Assembly (NCBI GenBank): GCA_027066725.1
Contig: JAMONC010000123.1
Span: 1-13,019, forward strand
Source of the DNA: Desulfobacterales bacterium
Lineage (GTDB): Bacteria > Desulfobacterota > Dissulfuribacteria > Dissulfuribacterales > JAMONC01
Direction: 5' to 3'
Length of the DNA stretch: 13,019 nt
Shown: positions 1-7,133 of the stretch, piece after piece
Position numbering within the stretch: position 1 is the stretch's first letter
Layout: each line of letters starts with the position of its first letter
Translations under genes and position numbers: made by a program
Notes under the pieces: model-generated
Seen by the model: only the letters and a program-made list of their open reading frames with translations
What the model was told of the DNA's origin: nothing
Databases searched by the model: none

Positions 1-1034
1 ACATGGACATTATCAGGGATAATAACACCTCGTAATTCTTTTACTTTCTTTAAGATTTTATTTGCAAGCTCTGTTGCATTTCTTCCTTTTCTTTTAGCAA
101 TTGCAATGGATACTGCTGGTTCAATCTGACCAGGAAGTAGTCCAACATTACGCACCTTTTCACTAGGACCTGCTCCTATAAATACATAAGAAGAAGGCTC
201 TTTAGGTCCATCTATAATTTTAGCGACCTCTCCAAGATATACAGGTTTGTTGTTGACAACCTTTATAATAGTTTTTTCTACATCCTTTTTGTTTGAAAAA
301 AAGTTATTTAAACGGATAGAAAATGCCTTGTTATCTGAGGTAATATTAGAAATCCAAGATGCCTGGTTTTGAGAATAAAGTGCATTTATAATATCTACAG
401 GATCAAGTCCAAGAGATGAAAGTTTTTTAGGAAGAAGCTTAACCCTTAGCTCTCTTCTAAGCCCACCTTTTATAAATATATGGCCTATGCCATCTATAGA
501 GCTTATTTTATCTTTTAATTCATCTGCTATCTTTCTTAAAGAAAGTGCACTATAGCCTTTGCCCCATAAGGTTAAAACCACAATAGGCACATCATTTATA
601 GAATGAGCCTTTAAGATAGGTTTACTGCATCCTGGAGGTATCCAATCAAGGTGGGAATAAAGCTTATCATATACCTTTACTATACTCTTTTCCGTATCTT
701 GCCCCACATAAAACCTAACTACAGTAAGGGCTTTACCTGGCATTGCAGTTGAATAAATATACTCAACTCCAGGGATCTCCCAAAGAAGTTTTTCCATAGG
801 ACCTATAACCCTTGTCTCTATCTCTTTAGGAGATGCCCCTGGCATCTTAACCATTACATCCACCATTGGAACGATTATCTGGGGCTCTTCTTCACTAGGA
901 GTAAAAAGGATTGCAAAAAGGCCAAGGAGGAGGCTAGCAATAATAATTATAGGCGTAAGTTTACTATCTACAAACGTTCTAACAATCCAGGAAAGAAAGC
1001 CAGCCTTATGATAAGTGGCACACTGTTTAGTCAA
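1..1034 (-). CDS. RND-family efflux pump, inner-membrane permease subunit (partial, N-terminal ~344 residues)
   Basis: The frame is open from 1034 to the left edge and encodes the N-terminal third of a proton-driven RND permease, normally about 1,000-1,100 residues. Visible are a short cytoplasmic start, a first membrane helix at about residues 27-45 (TPIIIIASLLLGLFAILF), then periplasmic porter-domain sequence with the RND hallmark MPGASPKEIE near residue 65, followed by PMEKLLWEIPGVEYIYS. It begins at a TTG (1032-1034) with AAGGAGGG eight bases upstream; no in-frame ATG lies near the N-terminal helix. The start overlaps the stop of the adaptor gene by 8 bases, so the two are almost certainly co-translated. 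The sequence resembles the RND branch with an E-E-P-x-I-x-V-P-M-V-D-V segment rather than classical AcrB or CusA; its substrate cannot be read from this fragment. The C-terminus and any outer-membrane channel gene lie outside the window. Confidence 0.9.
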   Translation of the reverse strand, partial: MTKQCATYHKAGFLSWIVRTFVDSKLTPIIIIASLLLGLFAILFTPSEEEPQIIVPMVDVMVKMPGASPKEIETRVIGPMEKLLWEIPGVEYIYSTAMPGKALTVVRFYVGQDTEKSIVKVYDKLYSHLDWIPPGCSKPILKAHSINDVPIVVLTLWGKGYSALSLRKIADELKDKISSIDGIGHIFIKGGLRRELRVKLLPKKLSSLGLDPVDIINALYSQNQASWISNITSDNKAFSIRLNNFFSNKKDVEKTIIKVVNNKPVYLGEVAKIIDGPKEPSSYVFIGAGPSEKVRNVGLLPGQIEPAVSIAIAKRKGRNATELANKILKKVKELRGVIIPDNVH

Positions 1035-2136
1035 CCCGCATACCCTCCTTTACCTTAAACAGATCAGAAGCAGCTATTACATCTCCAGGTTCAAGTCCAC
1101 TAAGAACTTCACAAAAGCCTCTTATTGGACAATCACAAATTCTGACTATTCTCCAATGGAGTATACGGTTTTTATCTAGGGCATAAACACCATCTATTCC
1201 TCCTCTTTTTATGACTGTATCTTTAGGTATTAAAAGAGCCTTTTTATGAGAAACTGTTATGTATATTCTCCCAAATGCCCCTGCCTTAATGTCATGATTT
1301 AAGAGAGAAACCTTGACAGTAAAGGTATGAGATAAAGGATCTATGTCTGGGATTATTTGTGATATAGTCTTATTTTCGTTAATTTTAAATGCAGGGATAG
1401 AAATCCTTACTTTCTCCCCTATCTTAACTTTATTTATTAAAGACTCATCAATTCCTGCTACAAGCCACAATCCTTCTTCATAACTGTATAAAGTTATAAG
1501 AGGATCACCTGAATTTACATAACTTCCTTTATCAACGTATCTTTTTATAACCCAACCATTTATAGGAGAAGTGATTTTTACATATTTAAGCTCATTTTCT
1601 GTTTCAGAAAGTTGTGCCTTAATCTGCTTTATCCTTGCAGAAAGCGCATCTATTTGTCCTTTTAAAGATAAATATTCAGATTTTATCTTATCAAATTTTT
1701 CCTTACTAATAGCCCTTTTTGCCAATAAAGATTTATAACGTAAAAAATTTGCCTTAACGTATGCATATCTAGCCATTAAAGCATCTCTTTGTTCTTTTAC
1801 CGCATTTATAGAGGCCTTAAGGGCGTTTATTTGGGATTCTATCCCTTTTTCATCTACAACTAAAAGTAAATCTCCCCTTTTAACCTGCTGACCTTCATTA
1901 ACAAATATCCCTTTTATGTAACCAGAAATTTTTGCAGAAAGTTTAACTTCTTCTTTGGGCTTAGTAAGGGCAGGAAAACTTTTTAATATGGGCACTTGAA
2001 CATATTTTACCTTAAAAGTCTTTATGGATATTTTTTTATGAGATGGTAGGGTTTCTTCAGGAGCATTTTTACAGGAACAAAGCCCTAAAAAAAGTAAAAG
2101 CATAGTAAAACTAGTCAAAATTTTTGTATATTTCAT
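1027..2136 (-). CDS. RND efflux periplasmic adaptor (membrane fusion protein), lipoprotein
   Basis: This 369-residue protein is the periplasmic adaptor that joins the RND permease to an outer-membrane channel. The N-terminus is a lipoprotein signal: basic MKYTK, a hydrophobic stretch, then LCSC with the probable lipidated cysteine at residue 22. A split biotinyl-lipoyl domain follows (about residues 60-95, SGYIKGIFVNEGQQVKRGD, and 185-215, ITSPINGWVIKRYVDKGSYV). The two halves flank a charged alpha-helical hairpin at about 98-184. Beta-barrel and membrane-proximal domains follow to the C-terminus. An unusual CDCPIRGFC cluster sits at residues 334-342. The ATG has GGAG about 12 bases upstream, a rather long spacing. 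It is the first gene of the unit and overlaps the pump start by 8 bases. The family is certain; the transported substrate is not. Confidence 0.92.
   Translation of the reverse strand: MKYTKILTSFTMLLLFLGLCSCKNAPEETLPSHKKISIKTFKVKYVQVPILKSFPALTKPKEEVKLSAKISGYIKGIFVNEGQQVKRGDLLLVVDEKGIESQINALKASINAVKEQRDALMARYAYVKANFLRYKSLLAKRAISKEKFDKIKSEYLSLKGQIDALSARIKQIKAQLSETENELKYVKITSPINGWVIKRYVDKGSYVNSGDPLITLYSYEEGLWLVAGIDESLINKVKIGEKVRISIPAFKINENKTISQIIPDIDPLSHTFTVKVSLLNHDIKAGAFGRIYITVSHKKALLIPKDTVIKRGGIDGVYALDKNRILHWRIVRICDCPIRGFCEVLSGLEPGDVIAASDLFKVKEGMRVD
1043..1050 (-). promoter_or_regulatory. Ribosome binding site that fixes the TTG start of the RND pump
   Basis: The minus strand reads AAGGAGGG here, eight bases upstream of the TTG at 1032-1034. 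It lies within the last codons of the adaptor gene. A strong site at good spacing supports the non-ATG start and translational coupling of the pump to its adaptor. Confidence 0.7.
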
Positions 2137-2260
2137 GGTAAGTTTTTACTCCAAGAGGTTTAGTTTTTATTTACTTTTTCGAGGAATTTGATAAAAAAAT
2201 TAACAGTTTATTATTTAAAATTATTATTAATTTAATAAAATTACAAGTAAAAAGTAAGAA
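2137..2260. promoter_or_regulatory. AT-rich divergent promoter region between the RND operon and rsmE
   Basis: These 124 bases separate two divergently transcribed units, so promoters for both must lie here or overlap the gene starts. About 2190-2250 is nearly pure A/T. On the minus strand TTGTAA-17-TAATTT is a possible promoter for the adaptor gene. On the plus strand TTGATA near 2188 is the best -35-like hexamer, but no well-spaced -10 stands out. No clear operator palindrome was found. The region is inferred from gene layout; exact promoters are uncertain. Confidence 0.45.
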
Positions 2261-3022
2261 ATGAAAAAACTGAGACGTTTTCTTTTAGAAAAAGCTATAA
2301 ATCATCATGAGCTTAAAAGGCTATATATTACTGGAAAAGAAGCCCATCACATGATAAATGTATTAAGACTAAAGGTTAATGATAGAGTTGTACTTATAGA
2401 TGGGAAGGGCTGGGAAGCACTATTTAAGATAACAGAGATAAAGAAAAAAGAGGTTACATTGAATTTTGAAAAAGAACTCCCACCATTAGTATTACCAACC
2501 AATCTACATGTTGGTGTATCTATATTAAAAAAATCCCCTATGGATTGGATGGTAGAAAAACTAACAGAGCTTGGTGTAAAGAAACTAACCCCTCTTATAA
2601 TGGAAAGGACTGTAGTAAAATTAAGTGAAGAAAAATTATCAAGGCATTTAAGACGTTGGAAGACTATATCCAGACAGAGTCTTAAACAATGTAAATTGTC
2701 CTTTGAAATGTATATAGAACCACCTATTGATTTAAAAGACTTTTTAGGACAACTCTCAACAAGAAAAAACTGTGCTAAACTTTTACTCTGGGAAGATGAG
2801 GATAATCTAAAGCTTGCCAAATTATTAATTGATAAAAAAAACCAACTAGCAGATAAGGAAATTATAATAGTAATTGGTCCAGAAGGTGGAATTAGTAAAG
2901 ATGAACTGGCTATCTTAAAAGAAAATGATTTTTTAAGTGTAAGCCTTGGACCTCAAATCTTAAGAGCAGAAACTGCTGCTATATCTGCGGCAGCTATTTG
3001 CTCCTTTATATTAAGCACTTAA
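2261..3022 (+). CDS. rsmE: 16S rRNA (uracil-1498-N3)-methyltransferase RsmE
   Basis: RsmE is a SPOUT-class enzyme that uses S-adenosylmethionine to methylate N3 of U1498 in helix 44 of 16S rRNA within the 30S subunit. At 253 residues it matches the usual family length. The N-terminal PUA-like RNA-binding part covers about residues 1-70 (HHMINVLRLKVNDRVVLIDG). The C-terminal SPOUT domain carries both signatures of the knotted SAM site: IGPEGGISKDEL (about 206-216) and SLGPQILRAETAAISA (about 228-243). The helix that usually reads E-A-x-x-Q has RQSLKQC here, a small departure. The upstream sequence AAAAGTAAGAA is a poor ribosome binding site, yet the PUA domain begins close to this ATG, so the start is kept. 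It heads a plus-strand run with manC 22 bases downstream. Confidence 0.95.
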   Translation: MKKLRRFLLEKAINHHELKRLYITGKEAHHMINVLRLKVNDRVVLIDGKGWEALFKITEIKKKEVTLNFEKELPPLVLPTNLHVGVSILKKSPMDWMVEKLTELGVKKLTPLIMERTVVKLSEEKLSRHLRRWKTISRQSLKQCKLSFEMYIEPPIDLKDFLGQLSTRKNCAKLLLWEDEDNLKLAKLLIDKKNQLADKEIIIVIGPEGGISKDELAILKENDFLSVSLGPQILRAETAAISAAAICSFILST

Positions 3023-3030
3023 TAGTGCTT
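3013..3030 (+). repeat. Perfect 7-bp inverted repeat spanning the rsmE stop codon
   Basis: AAGCACT-TAAT-AGTGCTT can form a 7-bp stem with a 4-base loop that contains the rsmE stop codon. No T-run follows, and the manC ribosome binding site (GGGAG, about 3034-3038) starts just after it. It is therefore not a standard intrinsic terminator; it could be an mRNA processing or stability element, or chance. Confidence 0.4.
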
Positions 3031-3044
3031 GTTGGGAGCTAAGT

Positions 3045-4103
3045 ATGGATAATACCCATGCAGTCTTACTTGCAGGTGGATTAGGACAAAGGCTTTGGCC
3101 CAGAGCAAGGAGAAAAAAACCAAAACAATTTTTGGCATTTGGTGAAGAAAAAAGCCTCTTACAACGTACTGCTCAAAGGATTCATCCGATCTTTCCTTGG
3201 AGTAGGATATGGGTTGTAGCTAAACCAGAACATAAACATCTAGTAAAAGAACAACTTCCAGAGCTACCAGAAGAAAACCTACTTATCGAACCTATTCCAA
3301 AAGGTACTGCTGCTGCAGTTATTATGAGTGCTATAGTTATAGAATCGAGGTTTCCTGATTCTATAATGACAGTACTTCCAACAGACCATATGATAAAAAA
3401 CGAATCCCTATTTCGTCGTACCTTATCTGCTACTATGACATGGGCAGCTTCGCATCCAGACCTTGTAACAATTGGTATAAAGCCAACTAGAGCAGAAACT
3501 GCCTATGGATACATAATGGTAGGCAAATTGCAGGGGAAGGTAGATGATTTCCCATGTTATAAGGTATTATCCTTCCACGAAAAACCTTGTAAAAAAGTAG
3601 CACAAGGTTACTTAGAAAAAGGTAACACCCTTTGGAATAGTGGCATTTTCGCTTGGGCATGTAAGAGCCTTATCTCAACATGTAAGATACTGAAAAAATT
3701 AGGCTTTAATGCAAATATTAAAGAGGCAGCCCAAACTATAAGTCAGTATTATTATAAACTTCCTAACGATTCTATTGATTATGAGGTATTAGAGCAGGCA
3801 AAGAATCTAGTTGTGTTTCCTGCAGACTTTGGTTGGCATGATCTTGGTATTTGGGAGACCTTTTATGAACTTTCTCCAAAAGATCAAAATAAAAATAGTA
3901 TCACAGGTAATGTTGTTGCAAGACATAGTAAAGGTTGTCTTTTAAGTTGTAGTAAAGATAAAGTTGTTGCAGTACTTGGCTTAAAAAATATGGCTGTTAT
4001 AGTGGAAGATGATTGTATATTAGTATGTCCTAGAGATAGACTACAAGAAGTAAGATATCTAGTTGAAGAACTAGAACAAAAAGGATTAAAAAAGTTTACA
4101 TAA
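3045..4103 (+). CDS. manC: Mannose-1-phosphate guanylyltransferase (GDP-mannose pyrophosphorylase)
   Basis: This cytoplasmic nucleotidyltransferase makes GDP-mannose from mannose-1-phosphate and GTP, supplying mannose, fucose or rhamnose-type sugars for lipopolysaccharide, capsule or glycans. The N-terminal signature LLAGGLGQRLWPRARRKKPKQ occupies about residues 8-28; the usual S-R is A-R here. Other family marks are VLPTDHM with the metal-binding aspartate at 114, HEKP at 178-181, and WNSGIFAW at 197-204. At 352 residues it is the single-domain form and lacks the C-terminal phosphomannose isomerase cupin of the ~470-residue bifunctional enzyme. The start has GGGAG six bases upstream. It lies between rsmE and paaK in a probable operon with no other sugar-nucleotide genes, so its pathway partners are elsewhere. 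Confidence 0.93.
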   Translation: MDNTHAVLLAGGLGQRLWPRARRKKPKQFLAFGEEKSLLQRTAQRIHPIFPWSRIWVVAKPEHKHLVKEQLPELPEENLLIEPIPKGTAAAVIMSAIVIESRFPDSIMTVLPTDHMIKNESLFRRTLSATMTWAASHPDLVTIGIKPTRAETAYGYIMVGKLQGKVDDFPCYKVLSFHEKPCKKVAQGYLEKGNTLWNSGIFAWACKSLISTCKILKKLGFNANIKEAAQTISQYYYKLPNDSIDYEVLEQAKNLVVFPADFGWHDLGIWETFYELSPKDQNKNSITGNVVARHSKGCLLSCSKDKVVAVLGLKNMAVIVEDDCILVCPRDRLQEVRYLVEELEQKGLKKFT

Positions 4104-4129
4104 GTTATTAAAGGAGTAAAAAAAAGGAG

Positions 4130-5437
4130 ATGAAGCAAAGAGATTCACAAAAATGGTTTTGGCCCAACATAGAAGATGAGGAACAACTTAAAGAAATACA
4201 ATTACAAGGGCTTAAATGGACTGTCTCCCATGCATATAATAATAGTCCATTTTATAAAAAAAGATTTGAAGATGCTAGTATAAAACCAGAAGACATAAAA
4301 AGTCTTGATGATTTAAAATATCTTCCTTTTACAACTGCAGATGATCTTAGAGATGGCTATCCAATGCCTCTTTTATCTGTCCCTGAAAATAAAGTCGTTA
4401 GAATACACTCTTCTTCAGGTACAACAGGAAAGAGAAAAATCCTTTGTTACACCCAAAATGATATAAAAGATTGGATTACATTTTTTGCAAGATGTTATGA
4501 TTTAGCAGGAGTTGGTCCGGGAGATAAAGTACAAATAGCTGTAGGATATGGACTTTGGACTGCTGGAATAAGCTTTCAAACTGCATGCGAAGCAGTAGGT
4601 GCTATGGCAATTCCTATAGGTCCTGGCAATTTAGATATGCAATGTCAATTTTTAGTTGATCTAAAACCAAATGTTATTTGTTGTACAGCATCAATGGCAC
4701 TTCTTCTTTCAGAAGAGGTACACAGAAGAGGGATTCAAGATAAGATAAATGTAAAAAAGATTATTCAAGGCTCTGAACGCTGTAGCGATGCAATGAGGCG
4801 TGCAATATTAGAAAACTTTAATGCAGAGGAACTTTTTGACATAACAGGACTTACAGAACTCTATGGACCAGGCGCTGGTATAGATTGCCCTTATCATGAA
4901 GGAATTCATTATTGGGCAGACTATTACATACTTGAGATATTAAATCCTGAAACCCTTGAACCTGTAGGAGAAGGTGAAATTGGTGAAATGGTAGTAACAA
5001 CTCTTAAAAAAGAAGCTGCTCCTTTAATCCGATATAGAACTAGGGATCTAACCCGTGCTATATCTGGTAGGTGTAAATGTGGACTTATCTTCCCTAGACA
5101 TGACAGAATCTTAGGAAGAAGCGATGATATGTTTATATTTAGAGGAGTAAATATTTATCCAGGACAAATAGATGAAATTCTATCAATGGTTGAAGGTGTA
5201 TCTAGTGAATATAACATCATTTTAGAAAGACAAGCTGGTAAAGATTATATGACAATAAATATTGAGCGAGATCCAATGGGAGATCCTGTATGGGATGATG
5301 AGATAGAAGATAAGATAAGCCTTATGATAAAAAAGGAAATCATGGTTTCTGCAGAGGTAAGAATAGTCGACCATGGGACCCTTCCGAGATCACAGAAAAA
5401 ATCAAAACGCCTATTTGACAAGAGAAATGATAAATAA
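4130..5437 (+). CDS. paaK: Phenylacetate-CoA ligase (PaaK family, AMP-forming)
   Basis: The enzyme activates phenylacetate, or a similar aryl acid, with ATP and CoA to the CoA thioester via an acyl-adenylate. The 435-residue length is typical. The ATP-binding loop HSSSGTTGKRK is at about residues 93-103, LTELYGPG at 241-248, RYRTRDLT at 301-308, and the hinge region GRSDDMFIFRGVNIYP at 329-344. The C-terminal PRSQKKSKR (419-427) carries the expected catalytic lysine region, though the usual glycine before it appears to be lysine. C253, H256, C315 and C317 could form a metal site. Candidate ribosome binding sites are AAGGAG 13 bases upstream and a second AAGGAG touching the ATG, neither ideally placed. 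No other paa genes are nearby, so a role in anaerobic aromatic amino acid catabolism, rather than the aerobic paa pathway, is the better guess. Confidence 0.92.
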   Translation: MKQRDSQKWFWPNIEDEEQLKEIQLQGLKWTVSHAYNNSPFYKKRFEDASIKPEDIKSLDDLKYLPFTTADDLRDGYPMPLLSVPENKVVRIHSSSGTTGKRKILCYTQNDIKDWITFFARCYDLAGVGPGDKVQIAVGYGLWTAGISFQTACEAVGAMAIPIGPGNLDMQCQFLVDLKPNVICCTASMALLLSEEVHRRGIQDKINVKKIIQGSERCSDAMRRAILENFNAEELFDITGLTELYGPGAGIDCPYHEGIHYWADYYILEILNPETLEPVGEGEIGEMVVTTLKKEAAPLIRYRTRDLTRAISGRCKCGLIFPRHDRILGRSDDMFIFRGVNIYPGQIDEILSMVEGVSSEYNIILERQAGKDYMTINIERDPMGDPVWDDEIEDKISLMIKKEIMVSAEVRIVDHGTLPRSQKKSKRLFDKRNDK

Positions 5438-5446
5438 TTTTGAAAT

Positions 5447-6709
5447 ATGCAGGTAATAAGTAATACTTTTTCAAAGATCTATAATTTTATTGCCACAGGT
5501 TCAACAGTTGAAGATGTTATTATTATAGGTATAATATTTCTTTTTGCTTTAATTTCTTATATTATCGTAAGACTTTATGTTATAAAAATTATCCACTTTT
5601 GGATTAAACATTCTAAAACAAAATGGGATGATGTATTAATTGAAAAAAGGGTATTTACACCCCTTTCCTATATTATACCTGCACTTATTATCTACTTTGG
5701 CATAGGTATATTCCCCAAAATATCTCCGATAGTCCATAGAATTATAACTACATTTATATTTATTTTGATTATATTGATGCTAGATCGACTTTTATCTGCT
5801 GTACTAGCTATTTATGAAACATATCCTATCTCTAAAAAAAGGCCTATAAAAGGTTACATACAAATAGCCAAGTTAAGCCTCTATTTATTAGGACTAGTTT
5901 TAGCTATATCCATCTTAATAGGTAAATCTCCTTGGATATTTTTAAGCGGTATTGGTGCACTAACAGCAGTTATTTTGTTTATATTTAGAGATACGCTCCT
6001 GTCTCTTGTTGCTAGCATACAAATCATTACCAATGATCTAGTCAGGTTAGGTGATTGGATAGAAATGCCCAAGTATGGAGCTGATGGTGTAGTTATAGAT
6101 ATGGCACTTCATACTGTAAAAGTCCAAAACTGGGATAAAACAGTAATAAACATACCAACATACAAACTTATTGAAGAATCATTTAAAAACTGGCGGGGGA
6201 TGCAAGAAGCTGGTGGGAGACGCATTAAAAGGGCTATATTAATTGATCAAACAAGTGTTAAGTTTTTAGAAGATAATGATATAAAAAGATTAGAAAATAT
6301 AAAACTCTTAAAAAACTATATACAAAACAAAAAGAAAGAAATTGATGAATATAACAAAAAACTTGGTATAGATGACAGCGAACCTGTAAATGGAAGGCGT
6401 ATGACAAACCTTGGTACATTTAGAGCATATGTAGAAGCATATTTAAGGGCACATCCTAAGATAAGACAAGATATGACTTTTCTAGTACGCCATCTTGCTC
6501 CTACCCCAGAAGGACTCCCCCTTGAAATCTATGTTTTTACAAATGATATACGTTGGGCCAACTATGAAGCTATTCAAGCTGATATATTTGATCATCTGCT
6601 TGCAGCCATACCACATTTTAATCTACGAGTATTTCAAAGGCCCACTGGCCATGATTTGAAAAATTTTTCACTTAAAGAGGGGAACCTAAAGAATTGTCTC
6701 AAATTTTAA
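5447..6709 (+). CDS. MscS-family mechanosensitive channel, YbdG (miniconductance) type
   Basis: This 420-residue inner-membrane protein belongs to the MscS superfamily, whose channels open under membrane tension to release solutes during osmotic downshock. Five hydrophobic helices are visible at about residues 23-46, 68-90, 95-118, 138-159 and 163-190; the last is the pore-lining segment (SGIGALTAVILFIFRDTL). The cytoplasmic beta domain follows (LGDWIEMPKYGADGVVIDMALHTVKVQNWD, in part 201-230). The segment FKNWRGMQEAGGRRIKR and the long C-terminal part through LAPTPEGLPLEIYVFTND and FQRPTGHDL are characteristic of YbdG rather than small MscS. A TGA lies just upstream in frame, so the ATG nine bases after paaK is the first possible start, but no good ribosome binding site is seen; coupling to paaK translation is likely. 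Confidence 0.9.
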   Translation: MQVISNTFSKIYNFIATGSTVEDVIIIGIIFLFALISYIIVRLYVIKIIHFWIKHSKTKWDDVLIEKRVFTPLSYIIPALIIYFGIGIFPKISPIVHRIITTFIFILIILMLDRLLSAVLAIYETYPISKKRPIKGYIQIAKLSLYLLGLVLAISILIGKSPWIFLSGIGALTAVILFIFRDTLLSLVASIQIITNDLVRLGDWIEMPKYGADGVVIDMALHTVKVQNWDKTVINIPTYKLIEESFKNWRGMQEAGGRRIKRAILIDQTSVKFLEDNDIKRLENIKLLKNYIQNKKKEIDEYNKKLGIDDSEPVNGRRMTNLGTFRAYVEAYLRAHPKIRQDMTFLVRHLAPTPEGLPLEIYVFTNDIRWANYEAIQADIFDHLLAAIPHFNLRVFQRPTGHDLKNFSLKEGNLKNCLKF

Positions 6710-6717
6710 CTGTTAAC

Positions 6718-7041
6718 TTACTGTCCATAAACTATAGTTGTAAACCAAGATACTACACCTAATATACTATTGCTTTTGTGATCAACATGTTGAACTTTAG
6801 TAATACCACCCTTTTTCATAGCAGCTTCAATACTACAGTCACCCGCTGCAACTATACCTAATACATTTATGCACGTAGCATTTCCTACTTTATCCGTACC
6901 TGTTGCAGAAGTAACTGCAATAGGCCCCTTAACATTTGTTATAATAGCCCCGTCTCCTACAGGAGAACTAACTACTGCACAACCTCCTAAAAAAAACGCT
7001 ATTATGATACTAATGATAAGTTTTTTAATAGAATCCAACAT
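6718..7041 (-). CDS. TRL-like family lipoprotein of unknown function
   Basis: This 107-residue secreted lipoprotein has a basic start, a hydrophobic stretch and the lipobox FLGGC with the lipidated cysteine at residue 21. The mature part fits the TRL-like family: glycine/threonine-rich beta sequence, then LGIVAAGDCSIEAAMKKGG (62-79), a VDHKSNSILG motif and a C-terminal TTIVYG. C57 and C69 could form a disulfide. No biochemical role is established for the family as far as I know. AAGGAGGAGGG directly precedes the ATG; the second codon is TTG and would be slightly better spaced from the GGAGG, so the exact start may be one codon later. It is a single gene with its own promoter, and its 3' end lies only eight bases from the convergent channel gene. 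Confidence 0.8.
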   Translation of the reverse strand: MLDSIKKLIISIIIAFFLGGCAVVSSPVGDGAIITNVKGPIAVTSATGTDKVGNATCINVLGIVAAGDCSIEAAMKKGGITKVQHVDHKSNSILGVVSWFTTIVYGQ

Positions 7042-7073
7042 CCCTCCTCCTTACAGGCTCCCCTCTTTTTTTA

Positions 7074-7103
7074 AGGATAGGATGAAAAGATAAAATATGT
7101 CAA
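7074..7103 (-). promoter_or_regulatory. Sigma-70-type promoter of the TRL-like lipoprotein gene
   Basis: The minus strand has a perfect TTGACA -35 (7098-7103), an 18-base spacer and TATCCT as -10 (7074-7079). Transcription would begin near 7066, giving a leader of about 25 bases that holds the strong AAGGAGGAGGG ribosome binding site. Placement immediately ahead of the gene supports it. Confidence 0.7.
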
Positions 7104-7111
7104 GCAAATAA

Positions 7112-7133
7112 GTACTAAAAAATGCTTAGATAC
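7112..7133 (-). terminator. Weak stem-loop just after the chemoreceptor stop codon
   Basis: The minus strand reads GTA-T-CTAA, a GCATTT loop, then TTAGTAC: seven pairs with one bulged T, starting at the receptor stop codon. The following TTATTTG is only a poor T-run. It may end the cheW-receptor transcript before the TRL promoter, but the structure is weak. Confidence 0.25.

Noticed and set aside
2190..2250. Nearly pure A/T stretch as a possible replication origin
   Set aside because: No DnaA boxes or dnaA/dnaN neighbours; it is adequately explained as a divergent promoter region.
2347..2820. 157-codon open frame on the minus strand opposite rsmE
   Set aside because: It lies wholly within rsmE, has low-complexity serine/phenylalanine-rich translation typical of an antisense shadow, and has no ribosome binding site.
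5588..5596. TTATCCACT, one mismatch from a DnaA box
   Set aside because: A single near-match inside the channel gene, with no cluster.
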